Part shown: positions 16,409-27,806 of the stretch, in pieces | Numbering within the stretch: position 1 is the first letter of the stretch | How the letters are laid out: each line of letters starts with the position of its first letter | NCBI RefSeq assembly: GCF_005886535.1 | Contig: NZ_PNDS01000083.1 | Coordinates: 1 to 55,515, forward strand | From: Pseudoalteromonas sp. S2755 | GTDB taxonomy: Bacteria; Pseudomonadota; Gammaproteobacteria; Enterobacterales; Alteromonadaceae | Direction: 5' to 3' | DNA: 55,515 nucleotides | Notes under the pieces: model-generated | Seen by the model: only the letters and a program-made list of their open reading frames with translations | What the model was told of the DNA's origin: nothing | The model's database searches: none | Made by a program: the position numbers and the translations under genes

Positions 16409-17313
16409 TTTATGGAGTGGATGTTGGCGGGAGCAAAATTGAAATTGCGGTGTTTGATGAAAAGCTACAACGCTTAGAGTCTTGGCGTGTGGCGACACCA
16501 AAGCACAGTTATGAGGTGTTTTTGGCGCAAATCGTCACTTTGGTGCAGCAAGCCGATGACAAATATGGTTGTAAAGGACAGGTTGGTATTGGTATGCCGG
16601 GGATAGTAAATGCGCAGCAGCGCGTGCTATCAGCAAATGTCCCTTGCGCCAATGGTAAAGAAGTTAAGGCTGATCTCGTTGCAAAACTGGAACGGCCCAT
16701 CGCGGTTGAAAATGACTGCCGTTGCTTTGCATTATCAGAGGCCAGTCTTGGAGCCGGTAAGCAATATCAAAAGGTCTTCGGGGCAATAATAGGCACCGGT
16801 GCTGGAGGTGGATTTTGTATTGATGGCGCGTTGTATAAAAGTGCCCAGGGGATCGCCGGAGAATATGGCCACCATCCACTTTCTGCGGTGTTACAGCAAA
16901 AATATCACCTACCTATTTTAGCGTGTGGCTGTGGACTGCAAGGATGTTTAGAGCGCTATGTCGCAGGGCCAGGGCTTGCCGGTTTGTATCAACATTTCAC
17001 TACGCGAACACTTACCTCAGAACAAGTTATCACAGCGATGCGGGCTGGAGAAAGTGAAGCTCACCATGCTTTTAATTGTTATATGGATCTGTTGGGCTCG
17101 GCGTTTGCAAATTTAATTAAAGCATATGACCCAGAAGTTATCGTGCTTGGCGGTGGTATGTCGCTGATTGATGAACTTGTAGAGGCGCTCCCAAAAGCCA
17201 TCGAGCCCCATGTATTTTCCGCGGTATCAGTGCCAGATATTGTTAGAGCCAAGCATGGTGATGCGAGTGGCGCATTGGGTGCGGCATTACTTGGGAGCAA
17301 AGTACATGCTTGA
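16405..17313 (+). CDS. agaK: AgaK, N-acetylgalactosamine kinase (ROK family)
   Basis: This 302-residue ATP-dependent sugar kinase has the ROK layout: phosphate-binding MIYGVDVGGSKIEIAVFD, the catalytic-loop region AVENDCRCFALSEASLGAG, IIGTGAGGGFCIDG, and the zinc site CGCGLQGCLERYVAGPGL around residues 172-190. ROK members of this type phosphorylate N-acetylhexosamines; a kinase in this position was shown in Shewanella to act on GalNAc. A kinase replaces the phosphotransferase system that phosphorylates GalNAc on entry in E. coli, so the sugar should enter the cytoplasm free. It overlaps agaS by 4 bp and agaA by 8 bp. Confidence 0.88.
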   Translation: MIYGVDVGGSKIEIAVFDEKLQRLESWRVATPKHSYEVFLAQIVTLVQQADDKYGCKGQVGIGMPGIVNAQQRVLSANVPCANGKEVKADLVAKLERPIAVENDCRCFALSEASLGAGKQYQKVFGAIIGTGAGGGFCIDGALYKSAQGIAGEYGHHPLSAVLQQKYHLPILACGCGLQGCLERYVAGPGLAGLYQHFTTRTLTSEQVITAMRAGESEAHHAFNCYMDLLGSAFANLIKAYDPEVIVLGGGMSLIDELVEALPKAIEPHVFSAVSVPDIVRAKHGDASGALGAALLGSKVHA

Positions 17314-18457
17314 GCAGCTTCGTTATATTCAGCCCCGTTGTATCTATACCCCTACCTGCGTCCTTGAAGCGCACGTTGCGGTAATAAAGGGTGAGCGTTT
17401 TCACGCGATTATTCCAGCGAAGGACGCGCCTGATAATACCGAGTCTTATCCCAAACTCGACATGTGGCCTGGGTTAATTGATTTGCATATTCATGGTCGC
17501 GAGGGCTGTGATGTTATTGATGGCAAACTCTCCAGTATCGAAACCATTAGCACCTCGTTGCTCAAACATGGCGTCACTGGTTTTTTGGCAACCACTGTGA
17601 CGACTACATGGCCACAAACTATTGCCGCGATGAAGGTTATTGGAGCCGCCTATAAGCAAAAGATGCCGGGCGCTCAGGTGCTGGGCGGATACAGTGAGGG
17701 CTTATTTTTTAGTGAAAAACACAAAGGTGCCCATAACGAAGCTTTCTTTAAGTCGTTAGACGAAGCCTTAATTGATGAAATGATTAGCGCGGCTGATGGT
17801 GCGCTTAAAGCGGTAGCACTCGCGCCCGAAAAGGCTAATGGCGTTAAGATGACGCAGTACCTAAGTAAACATGGGGTGCGGGTGATGTTAGGTCATTGTG
17901 ATGCGGATTTTGCGCAAACCAATGCAGCTCTAGCACATGGTGCCTGCGGCGGGGTGCACGTGTTTAACGGCATGCGCGGCATTCATCACCGTGAGCCGGG
18001 CTGTGCTGGTGCGTTGTTACTTGATAGCCAAGCCTTGGTGGAAGTGATTGCCGATGGTATTCATTTACACCCTGCGATTTTACAGTTGATCTACCGCCTC
18101 AAAGGTCAGCAAAAGATGGCCTTGATCAGTGATTGTATTAATGCTGGTGGCCTTAAAGATGGTGAATATCAATTAGGTGAAATGCCAATTGTGGTTAAGG
18201 GTGGCGTGGCGAAAACTCATAGCGGCAGTTTGGCCGGCAGTACACTAACACTTGAAAAAGCAGTGAAGAATTTAGCAGAATTGGCCAACATTCCGCTTCT
18301 AGAAGCCATTAATATGGCAAGTTTAGTACCCGCAACTTATTTAAATATGGACAATGAACTTGGTAGCATTGAAGTGGGTAAAATAGCGCACTTTTCTTTG
18401 CTAGATGATGCCTTCCAAGTCCAGCATGCCAACTTGTTTGGAAAGCAGATATTTTAA
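17306..18457 (+). CDS. agaA: AgaA (type II), N-acetylgalactosamine-6-phosphate deacetylase
   Basis: This 383-residue amidohydrolase removes acetate from GalNAc-6-phosphate. It has the NagA/AgaA fold with metal and substrate residues in GLIDLHIHGREGCDVID, YSEGLFFSEKHKGAHNEAF, VMLGHCDADF, HVFNGMRGIHHREPG, IADGIHLHP and the catalytic aspartate in LISDCINAGG. The glutamate of NagA's LEGPF is kept in SEGLF, although the neighbours differ, consistent with the separate AgaAII variant. The start at 17306 follows GGGAGCAA and overlaps agaK; the frame reads back to 17210 inside agaK. Last gene of the operon. Confidence 0.88.
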   Translation: MLEQLRYIQPRCIYTPTCVLEAHVAVIKGERFHAIIPAKDAPDNTESYPKLDMWPGLIDLHIHGREGCDVIDGKLSSIETISTSLLKHGVTGFLATTVTTTWPQTIAAMKVIGAAYKQKMPGAQVLGGYSEGLFFSEKHKGAHNEAFFKSLDEALIDEMISAADGALKAVALAPEKANGVKMTQYLSKHGVRVMLGHCDADFAQTNAALAHGACGGVHVFNGMRGIHHREPGCAGALLLDSQALVEVIADGIHLHPAILQLIYRLKGQQKMALISDCINAGGLKDGEYQLGEMPIVVKGGVAKTHSGSLAGSTLTLEKAVKNLAELANIPLLEAINMASLVPATYLNMDNELGSIEVGKIAHFSLLDDAFQVQHANLFGKQIF

Positions 18458-18556
18458 ACAAAAACCCAAGCTCACCGCCCTGAAATTGACAAAATACAAC
18501 GGAATTTTCTTAAATACAGTGGCCTAGCAGTAAGCGATACGGTAAAAATGGGTCAC

Positions 18557-18580
18557 AAAGTTTCGCATTAGAAACTTTTT
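18557..18580 (+). terminator. Probable terminator of the agaRZSKA operon
   Basis: An 8-bp perfect inverted repeat (AAAGTTTC, loop GCATTA, GAAACTTT) is followed by two more T. The stem is AT-rich, so it is weaker than others in the window. It lies 100 bp after agaA and before the fusA promoter. Confidence 0.5.
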
Positions 18581-18633
18581 CGCGAATTGATTGCATTTTA
18601 GACGACTTCAAGGATGATGTTCGCTACAAGAGG

Positions 18634-18642
18634 TGATATACT
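18634..18642 (+). promoter_or_regulatory. Extended -10 promoter of fusA
   Basis: TGATATACT gives an extended -10 (TGn plus TATACT) about 40 bp before the fusA start. No good -35 stands at 16-18 bp upstream, which is common for extended -10 promoters. Start of transcription would be near 18649. Confidence 0.45.
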
Positions 18643-18681
18643 CCCGCCGAATAATTTTTCTACTTTAAATAGAGTAAAACA

Positions 18682-20769
18682 ATGGCAGATTTATCGAAAT
18701 ACAGAAACATTGGTATTTTCGCGCACGTTGATGCGGGTAAAACTACCACCACTGAGCGTATTCTAAAGCTTACTGGTAAAATCCACAAAACTGGTGAAGT
18801 ACACGACGGTGAGTCTACTACTGATTTCATGGAGCAGGAAGCTGAGCGTGGTATTACAATCCAATCAGCGGCGGTAACTTGTGAGTGGAAAGGCCACCGT
18901 TTAAACGTTATCGATACTCCTGGACACGTTGACTTCACAGTAGAAGTATACCGTTCACTTAAAGTACTTGACGGTGGTATCGGTGTATTCTGTGGTTCTG
19001 GTGGTGTTGAGCCACAATCAGAAACTAACTGGCGTTATGCGAACGAATCAGAAGTTGCACGTGTAATCTTCGTAAACAAACTAGACCGTATGGGTGCAGA
19101 CTTCTACCGCGTAGTTGGTCAGGTTGAGAAAGTACTTGGTGCTAACCCACTAGTGATGACGCTTCCTATCGGTATCGAAGACCAGTTCTGTGGTGTTGTA
19201 GACGTACTTGAGAAGAAAGCATACGTTTGGGATGACACAGGTCTTCCTGAAAACTACGAAATTACTGACGTTCCAGCTGACATGGTAGACAAAGTTGAAG
19301 AATACCATGAGATGCTAGTTGAGTCTGCTGTTGAGCAAGACGACGACCTAATGGAAGCGTACATGGAAGGTGAAGTTCCTTCACTAGAGCAAATCAAAGC
19401 GTGTATCCGTAAAGGTACTCGTGACCTTGCGTTCTTCCCAACTTTCTGTGGTTCTGCATTCAAGAACAAAGGTATGCAGCTAGTACTAGACGCAGTTGTT
19501 GACTACCTACCGTCTCCTACAGAAGTTGATCCTCAGCCGCTAACAGATCCAGAAACAGGTGAGCCTACTGGTGAAGTAGCAACTGTTGACGCTGATGCAC
19601 CACTTAAAGCGCTTGCGTTCAAAATCATGGACGACCGTTTCGGTGCACTTACGTTCATCCGTATCTACGCAGGTCGCATGAAGAAAGGTGACACTATCCT
19701 TAACTCTGCAACTGGTAAAACAGAGCGTATCGGCCGTATGGTTGAGATGCAAGCGGACGAGCGTACTGAACTTACTGAAGCACAAGCGGGTGACATCATC
19801 GCTGTTGTTGGTATGAAGAACGTTCAAACAGGTCACACGCTATGCGATCCTAAGCACGAGTGTACACTTGAAGCGATGATCTTCCCTGATCCAGTAATCT
19901 CAATCGCTGTTGCACCTAAAGATAAAGGTGGTAACGAGAAGATGGGTATCGCGATCGGTAAGATGGTTGCAGAAGATCCTTCATTCCAAGTTGAGACTGA
20001 TGAAGATTCAGGTGAAACTATCCTTAAAGGTATGGGTGAGCTTCACCTAGACATTAAGGTAGACATCCTTAAGCGTACATACGGTGTAGACCTAATCGTT
20101 GGTCAGCCTCAGGTTGCTTACCGTGAAACTATCACTAAAGAAGTTGAAGATAGCTACACGCATAAGAAACAGTCTGGTGGTTCTGGTCAGTTCGGTAAGA
20201 TTGACTACCGTATCAAGCCTGGTGAAGTTGGTTCTGGCTTTACGTTCAAGTCTACAGTTGTTGGTGGTAACGTTCCTAAGGAATTCTGGCCAGCGGTTGA
20301 GAAAGGCTTCAAGTCAATGATGGAAGAGGGTGTACTTGCAGGCTTCCCAGTACTAGACGTTGAAGTAGAACTATTCGACGGTGGCTTCCACGCAGTTGAC
20401 TCATCTGCAATCGCGTTCGAAATCGCTGCTAAAGGCGCATTCCGTCAGTCTATCCCTAAAGCGGGTGCACAACTTCTTGAGCCAATCATGAAAGTTGACG
20501 TGTTCACACCAGAAGACAACGTAGGTGACGTAATTGGTGACCTTAACCGTCGTCGTGGTATGATCAAAGACCAAGAAGCTGGCGCAATGGGCGTTCGCAT
20601 CAAGGGTGAAGTACCACTATCTGAAATGTTTGGATACATCGGCCACCTACGTACAATCACGTCTGGTCGTGGTCAGTTCTCAATGGAATTCTCACACTAT
20701 GCACCATGTCCAGCAAACGTTGCTGACGCGGTAATCGCAGCTGAGAAAGAGAAAAAAGCCGCTAAGTAA
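18682..20769 (+). CDS. fusA: Elongation factor G, type 2 paralogue
   Basis: This 695-residue translational GTPase has G-motifs [12 protein letters not shown] (P-loop, about residues 14-25), GITIQSAA (switch I), DTPGHVDF and NKLDR, then domains II to V through to KEKKAAK. It translocates tRNA and mRNA on the ribosome and may work with RRF in recycling. It is not in a str operon (no rpsL, rpsG or tuf beside it) and carries [14 protein letters not shown] where the classical enzyme has a CAVGGVQPQSE type sequence, as in the 695-residue FusA2 of vibrios. Codon use is strikingly uniform (GGT, CGT, GTA/GTT, AAC, ATC), unlike the neighbours, which points to high expression. A second fusA in the genome is expected but cannot be seen here. 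Confidence 0.9.
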   Translation: MADLSKYRNIGIFAHVDAGKTTTTERILKLTGKIHKTGEVHDGESTTDFMEQEAERGITIQSAAVTCEWKGHRLNVIDTPGHVDFTVEVYRSLKVLDGGIGVFCGSGGVEPQSETNWRYANESEVARVIFVNKLDRMGADFYRVVGQVEKVLGANPLVMTLPIGIEDQFCGVVDVLEKKAYVWDDTGLPENYEITDVPADMVDKVEEYHEMLVESAVEQDDDLMEAYMEGEVPSLEQIKACIRKGTRDLAFFPTFCGSAFKNKGMQLVLDAVVDYLPSPTEVDPQPLTDPETGEPTGEVATVDADAPLKALAFKIMDDRFGALTFIRIYAGRMKKGDTILNSATGKTERIGRMVEMQADERTELTEAQAGDIIAVVGMKNVQTGHTLCDPKHECTLEAMIFPDPVISIAVAPKDKGGNEKMGIAIGKMVAEDPSFQVETDEDSGETILKGMGELHLDIKVDILKRTYGVDLIVGQPQVAYRETITKEVEDSYTHKKQSGGSGQFGKIDYRIKPGEVGSGFTFKSTVVGGNVPKEFWPAVEKGFKSMMEEGVLAGFPVLDVEVELFDGGFHAVDSSAIAFEIAAKGAFRQSIPKAGAQLLEPIMKVDVFTPEDNVGDVIGDLNRRRGMIKDQEAGAMGVRIKGEVPLSEMFGYIGHLRTITSGRGQFSMEFSHYAPCPANVADAVIAAEKEKKAAK

Positions 20770-20788
20770 TTAATTACTTATGTAGCAT

Positions 20789-20817
20789 TAAAAGGTCGCC
20801 ATTGGCGGCCTTTTTTG
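20789..20817 (+). terminator. Intrinsic terminator of fusA
   Basis: AAAGGTCGCC pairs with GGCGGCCTTT (one G-U pair) around the loop ATT. A run of six T follows. It lies about 20 bp after the fusA stop. Confidence 0.9.
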
Positions 20818-20900
20818 TTTTTAAATTCAACTATTTACAGGTTTAATGCCCTGTCTGAAAGTCGTCACGATTATTTCATGTTTTATTAATTTTAAAGTTC

Positions 20901-20929
20901 TTGCTTTAGGAACATTGGCACTTTATCAT
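20901..20929 (+). promoter_or_regulatory. Probable sigma-70 promoter for the small membrane protein gene
   Basis: TTGCTT (20901-20906) and TATCAT (20924-20929) are spaced by exactly 17 bp. A transcript from here would have a leader of about 80 nt before the start at 21014. Confidence 0.4.
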
Positions 20930-21013
20930 TAGCTTTTCTTCAATAAATTGGGTCACGTTATTGCGTCGTAGGCTCAAATTTGATTGTGGTTGGGTAAATA
21001 AAGGAGATACTCA

Positions 21014-21403
21014 ATGAGAACTTTAGAGCTGGAAATAAACTGGCTTTTCTATGTACTGGCACTGTCCCTTATCTGGCTGGGTAATGCGCTGTTTTCTATC
21101 TTAGATATTCCTTCTTCATTATTGCAAATAGTTACACTTACCTTACTATTTTTTACCCTATCATTATTGGTACTATCATTAACCGGAAAGCGTTTTCTTC
21201 ATATAGATAAAGCGGGAGTCAGCTATAACTTTTTAGGTAAGACTAAATACATTCACGCAGAGCACATCAAGACTATTAAATTATGCTCTTTTGGTATCTT
21301 GAGCATTCCAGAAGTACACTTAGATGATGGCCACATGATACGATTTTTTAGCTGGAAAATTAATCATGATGAGCTACACAAAGCTATCAGTCTATTGAAG
21401 TGA
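21014..21403 (+). CDS. Small membrane protein of unknown function
   Basis: I do not recognise this 129-residue protein. It has two hydrophobic helices (about residues 10-32 and 36-57), then a soluble C-terminal part with alternating beta strands (RFLHIDKAGVSYNFLGKTKYIHAEHIKTIKL...) that resembles the bacterial PH-like fold seen in small membrane-anchored proteins. The ribosome site AAAGGAGA is good and lies 7 bp before ATG. It stands alone between the fusA terminator and a leftward gene, so context gives no function. Real gene status rests on the ribosome site, the promoter candidate and the ordered protein composition. Confidence 0.7.
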   Translation: MRTLELEINWLFYVLALSLIWLGNALFSILDIPSSLLQIVTLTLLFFTLSLLVLSLTGKRFLHIDKAGVSYNFLGKTKYIHAEHIKTIKLCSFGILSIPEVHLDDGHMIRFFSWKINHDELHKAISLLK

Positions 21404-21416
21404 AAATTTGGGTTGA

Positions 21417-21600
21417 TAATACCAATCCGTATTAATACTTTAATAAGTTCAGGGCTGAAGTTAGCTAGGCCAAAATTGCCTATTTAAATTGTCTAGTTTT
21501 TTGCTTGGTGATTGTCAGCAATATGTTCCTGCATCAAAGTAGGCCACTTAATTTATCTGTTAGTATTGCTTTGTAGCCATTACCAACAGATAAATATAGA
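21417..21600. repeat. Possible MITE-like remnant with internal inverted repeat
   Basis: Downstream of the small membrane protein gene is ATACCAATCCGTATTAATAC (starting about 21420), a sequence style that I associate with short dispersed elements in Pseudoalteromonas and Shewanella. Farther on, TTTATCTGTTAGT (21552-21564) pairs with ACCAACAGATAAA (21582-21594), 12 of 13 bases, around a 17-nt loop. No coding potential is seen. The hairpin may simply terminate one or both convergent genes. Confidence 0.35.
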
Positions 21601-21637
21601 AACGATCTACAAATAGAATGAAAAGCGGTTTACGTAT

Positions 21638-22717
21638 TTATGGACAAGCGCCAAGGAAAGCGAATAACTCATTTCGGTTACGGTCATAATATCTGTGTAT
21701 ACATTGTTGGCCATCTCCACCTCGGCCATTTCCTCCGTTTGGGGAAACTAGAGGAATATTATTGAAGCTAGGACCAGATCCAGTGGGAGCGCCATCTGGG
21801 GAATAAACCACTTTTGGAAGAGTTTCGTCTAATGCCGCGGCAAGACAGGAGCTTACTTCTGATACATGCGTGAAGTTCGCACTTAGACTTGCAAGTGTTA
21901 ACCCCTCAAACCTTGTTCTCGATGTGTCCAAAGCGAGCTCAATAACACCTCCAGATTTTAGGGAGATAACATAACCAACTTGGTTTTCGGCATGGGGCAC
22001 ATCACTATCAGAGACATATCTAGTCACTGCTGAGTTAGACTGTGCCAGGTGCTCAAAAGAGCCTTGCATGCCAACTGAGCCTGCGCCAGCGGTAAAACCT
22101 ACAGAAGTGAATCGTGATAAAGTATATGAACTGCGGTTCACCGCACTACTATCATATTTCTGCTGAGCGGTTCTTTGTACTTTTGAAAAAGCGCTGCTAC
22201 TTCTGGAGGCTTTGAAAGCTGCGTAAGAAGGGGAGTTGGTGCAAGAGTTTAAAGCCAAGCTTTCATTGCTATTTAGACTGAGGGAGGTTAAAAGATCAAG
22301 AGATAATGTAGATTCTACCTGCTGTACAGCGTCTTGAATATTTTTTGAAGCATTAATAGCGTGTTGTAGCATTAAATTAACATCACTGGGAAGGTTATTT
22401 ATTGGTTCCACATATCTCTGCATATCTTCATAAGCTCCACCTTGAAAATTATATCCATGAGAGAAGCCGTATACTGCTCCTGTTGCTAAATTTTTAACTA
22501 CAATACGTCTAGTACTTGCGCTACATACGTCTTCCCAGGGGCCAGTTGGACCTCTACTACAGTTGACAACGGGTTCGAAGCTTCTTGCAATTACCTTGGC
22601 TTCAGAATAGTTGCAGTTGGTACATATTTTTGCATCATAGAAAGCTGTGTTTGGATCAAAAGCTGTACTGTTATACGATACAAAAAGCAGTCCTGCTGTG
22701 ATTAATATATTTTTCAT
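21638..22717 (-). CDS. Exported protein of unknown function
   Basis: I do not recognise this 359-residue protein. It has a signal peptide (MKNILITAGLLFVSYNSTA, cut before FDPN) and several cysteines, including a CTNC pair near the mature N-terminus (ICTNCNYSEAKV) and single Cys in RYYDRNRNELFAFLGACP at the end, so disulfides are likely. The middle is rich in serine and alanine. A region near residues 225-280 (GGVIELALDTSRTRFEGL) is beta-like. The start at 22717 is chosen because AAGGA lies 8 bp before it; frames upstream to 22771 have no such site. It is transcribed alone, 190 bp from hemB. The product is probably periplasmic or secreted. Confidence 0.65.
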   Translation of the reverse strand: MKNILITAGLLFVSYNSTAFDPNTAFYDAKICTNCNYSEAKVIARSFEPVVNCSRGPTGPWEDVCSASTRRIVVKNLATGAVYGFSHGYNFQGGAYEDMQRYVEPINNLPSDVNLMLQHAINASKNIQDAVQQVESTLSLDLLTSLSLNSNESLALNSCTNSPSYAAFKASRSSSAFSKVQRTAQQKYDSSAVNRSSYTLSRFTSVGFTAGAGSVGMQGSFEHLAQSNSAVTRYVSDSDVPHAENQVGYVISLKSGGVIELALDTSRTRFEGLTLASLSANFTHVSEVSSCLAAALDETLPKVVYSPDGAPTGSGPSFNNIPLVSPNGGNGRGGDGQQCIHRYYDRNRNELFAFLGACP

Positions 22718-22761
22718 ATTCATTTTCCTTAATGTATAAAACGATAGTTTACCTACTGCAA

Positions 22762-22792
22762 AATAAAACAAGCATATTATGCTTGTTTTATT
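22762..22792. repeat. Perfect 15-bp inverted repeat upstream of the exported-protein gene
   Basis: AATAAAACAAGCATA and its exact complement are separated by one base. On the minus strand the right part ends in a T-rich run, so it may be a backup terminator for the hemB transcript. Being 45 bp before the start at 22717 it could also be an operator for that gene. Confidence 0.6.
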
Positions 22793-22870
22793 CTTGGTTA
22801 TTGAAAGCTAGTCCTTGTTGCAGGTAAATTCAACTAATAAGCATAAGTTAAAGTATATTTAAGGAAAGGA

Positions 22871-22894
22871 AGGTAGGTGGTGACTCGCCTACCT
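22871..22894 (-). terminator. Probable terminator after hemB
   Basis: AGGTAGGTG (22871-22879) pairs with CGCCTACCT (22886-22894) around a six-base loop. Reading leftward the stem is followed by a pyrimidine-rich tract TTCCTTTCCTT. It starts about 10 bp after the hemB stop. Confidence 0.6.
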
Positions 22895-22903
22895 ACATGC
22901 AGA

Positions 22904-25754
<2,851 letters not shown>

Positions 25755-25762
25755 TACTGGCT

Positions 25763-26539
25763 TTACCTCACAAACAGCTGTTTAAAATTAGCCGAAGTCG
25801 TGCTCATCACTTCTGTGACAGGGCATTGTTTTAGGTGTGCAATTTGCTCAGCCACATAAGATAAATACATTGGCTCATTGCGGCGAGATTTGGGTTTTGG
25901 GCTAATTGTTCTAGGTACTAGGTAGGGGGCATCAGTTTCTAAAAGCAAACGGTCGAGGGGGATGTATTGGATTAGATCTTGTAGTGTTTGCCCTCTACGT
26001 TCATCGCAAACCCAACCTGTGATACCTATCATTAACCCATAATCCAAGTAACGTCGTAGCGCGTCATGGTCACCAGTAAAACAGTGTAGTACCCCTTCTA
26101 CTTTAACTTCTTGCAGTAGCGCAAATAGCGCATCGTGCGCATCTCTTTCATGTAAATACACTGGATAATCAATAACTTCTGCTAACTGCAATTGCGTCAA
26201 GCAAACGCTTTGTTGTATCGGCCTTGGTGAAAAGTCGCGATTAAAGTCCAAACCACATTCACCAACTGCAACAGCCCTGTTGCTACTTTTTAAAAGTGTG
26301 AGGAGATCATCGTAGAGCGTGTCAGGTGCATCTTTTGCGTCGTGAGGATGGACTCCTGCTGTACAGTAAAGCTGGTATTGCTCGGCGAGTGAAATACTTT
26401 GTTTGCTGCTTGTTAAATCGCAGCCAATGGCAAGCATAGATTCTATGCCAGCGTTTTTGGCTCTAGCAATTACCTCGGCCAAGTCGGGTGAGAATTGTGA
26501 GCTGGTGAGGTTTACACCAGCATCGACCATCGTGCTCAT
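25763..26539 (-). CDS. tatD: TatD-family metal-dependent deoxyribonuclease
   Basis: This 258-residue hydrolase is the TatD of the tat operon. It keeps MVDAGVNLTSSQF at the N-terminus, CTAGVHPHDAK, VAVGECGLDFNRDFS, VYLHERDAHDAL, VLHCFTGDH, GITGWVCDERRG and LLLETDAPYLVPR, matching E. coli TatD nearly block for block. The family has Mg-dependent 3'-5' nuclease activity and has been linked to repair and DNA fragmentation, and TatD is not required for Tat transport. Its ATG overlaps the stop of the preceding small gene (ATGA), so it is translationally coupled to the operon. Confidence 0.93.
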   Translation of the reverse strand: MSTMVDAGVNLTSSQFSPDLAEVIARAKNAGIESMLAIGCDLTSSKQSISLAEQYQLYCTAGVHPHDAKDAPDTLYDDLLTLLKSSNRAVAVGECGLDFNRDFSPRPIQQSVCLTQLQLAEVIDYPVYLHERDAHDALFALLQEVKVEGVLHCFTGDHDALRRYLDYGLMIGITGWVCDERRGQTLQDLIQYIPLDRLLLETDAPYLVPRTISPKPKSRRNEPMYLSYVAEQIAHLKQCPVTEVMSTTSANFKQLFVR

Positions 26540-27039
26540 CAGTTGACTCGTTTAACTCGCGTTGTACGGTTTGAGCCTGCTTTCTTCATTAAAAACGAGC
26601 CAAAAGACGCGCGTTCAATAATCAGAGTGTCTCCTTCCTTGGCAAAAAAGGTTTCTGACGAAACTTGTCGCCATACTTGACCATTATCCAAGGTGAATAC
26701 CATTTTATCGCGGCCTTGAGTAGTTGTTTTTACTAGTTTAGCTGTAATCTCTTCGATTTCCTCGCTTGCCACTTTAACTTTGTGCTCTAAACCAAAGCCG
26801 TCTTCTTTCAATTCAGCTCTTTTTTCATTGCGCGGTGTGTTTACTTTATCTTTGTTGACGGACGCCTTGCTTAAATGTGTTTCCGTGATTGGTTTATTAG
26901 CAATCACATTGTCGTAGCACATGAGTCGTTTAAAATCGTTTTCGATCAGAGTACAAGCTTGAAGTGCCTGTGTATTTAACGGCTCTGCGGCGCATATAGA
27001 GGAAAATCCTAGTGCGAACAGTATCATGTTTTTTTTCAT
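26539..27039 (-). CDS. Small periplasmic protein inserted between tatC and tatD
   Basis: I do not recognise a characterised family for this 166-residue protein. It has a signal peptide (MKKNMILFALGFSSICAA), then a short motif with paired cysteines (ACTLIENDFKRLMCYDNV, about residues 28-45) like the N-termini of VasI/TagO-type periplasmic proteins. A charged linker follows. The C-terminal beta domain (FTLDNGQVWRQVSSETFF...FLMKKAGSNRTTRVKRV) looks like a small SH3-like or OB-like barrel. It overlaps both tatC and tatD by 4 bp, so it is coupled to them. E. coli has no gene in this place. A role in envelope quality control is possible, but that is only inference. Confidence 0.75.
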   Translation of the reverse strand: MKKNMILFALGFSSICAAEPLNTQALQACTLIENDFKRLMCYDNVIANKPITETHLSKASVNKDKVNTPRNEKRAELKEDGFGLEHKVKVASEEIEEITAKLVKTTTQGRDKMVFTLDNGQVWRQVSSETFFAKEGDTLIIERASFGSFLMKKAGSNRTTRVKRVN

Positions 27040-27779
27040 TGTTCTGACTCCTGTTGTTGTGATTTGGCGCTGTAAAACTTGGCTAGAAGTAGTCCCAACT
27101 CAAACAAGAGTAGCATAGGTAGTGCTAATAGAGTTTGAGATAGAACATCTGGTGGTGTTAAAAACATCGCGATAACAAAAGCGCCAACAACGACATAGGG
27201 GCGTTTTTCTTTTAAGCTCGCGGGGGTTGTCATGCCACTCCAGCATATAAGCATAATGGCAACGGGAATTTCAAAGGCGATGCCAAAAGCAAAAAATAGT
27301 TTCAGGATAAAGCCAAGATAGCTGCTGATATCTGGCGATAGCGTCATCATTTCTGGCCCAACGCTGGTAAAAAATCCCAAAATAATCGGCATTACAACAA
27401 AATAGCAAAATGCAATCCCGCCATAAAATAGCAGTACACTTGATAGTAATACTGGGATAAGCATGCGCTTTTCGTGTTTATATAAACCGGGTGCGATAAA
27501 ACCCCACACCTGATGCAAAATAAAAGGCACAGCGGCAAATAGTGACACAAAAAGCGTTAATTTAAAGGGAGCAAAAAACGGCGCTGTAACATCCGTAGCG
27601 ATCATGGTTGTGTTGCTAGGCAAGCTATTTACAAGCGGTGCTGCAACGAAGGCATAGATGTCATTGGCGAAGTACACCAAAGCAACAAAGATAACGAAAA
27701 CGCTCAATAACGCTCTCATTAAGCGGTTTCTTAACTCAACAAGGTGAGCTATAAATCCACTTTGGGCTGATTCTGTCAT
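27036..27779 (-). CDS. tatC: Sec-independent translocase subunit TatC
   Basis: This 247-residue inner-membrane protein has six helices and forms, with TatB, the receptor for twin-arginine signal peptides. Family blocks are visible: HLVELRNRLMRAL near the N-terminus, FVSLFAAVPFILHQVWGFIAPGLYKHEKR, PDISSYLGFILKLFFAFGIAFEIPV and the last helices with FLTPPDVLSQTLLALPM. The GH109 lipoprotein of this window is a predicted client. It is separated from tatB by 112 bp that contain an inverted repeat, and overlaps the next gene by 4 bp. Confidence 0.96.
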   Translation of the reverse strand: MTESAQSGFIAHLVELRNRLMRALLSVFVIFVALVYFANDIYAFVAAPLVNSLPSNTTMIATDVTAPFFAPFKLTLFVSLFAAVPFILHQVWGFIAPGLYKHEKRMLIPVLLSSVLLFYGGIAFCYFVVMPIILGFFTSVGPEMMTLSPDISSYLGFILKLFFAFGIAFEIPVAIMLICWSGMTTPASLKEKRPYVVVGAFVIAMFLTPPDVLSQTLLALPMLLLFELGLLLAKFYSAKSQQQESEQ

Positions 27780-27806
27780 GTAACTTGACTCGTACGAATA
27801 TAATTC

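Noticed and set aside
16405..17313. NagK (GlcNAc kinase) for the ROK kinase
   Set aside because: The fold cannot separate GlcNAc from GalNAc kinases by eye, but agaR, agaZ, agaS and GH109 around it all point to GalNAc.
18682..20769. The str-operon EF-G
   Set aside because: No rpsL, rpsG or tuf flank it, and G-domain details differ from the classical form.
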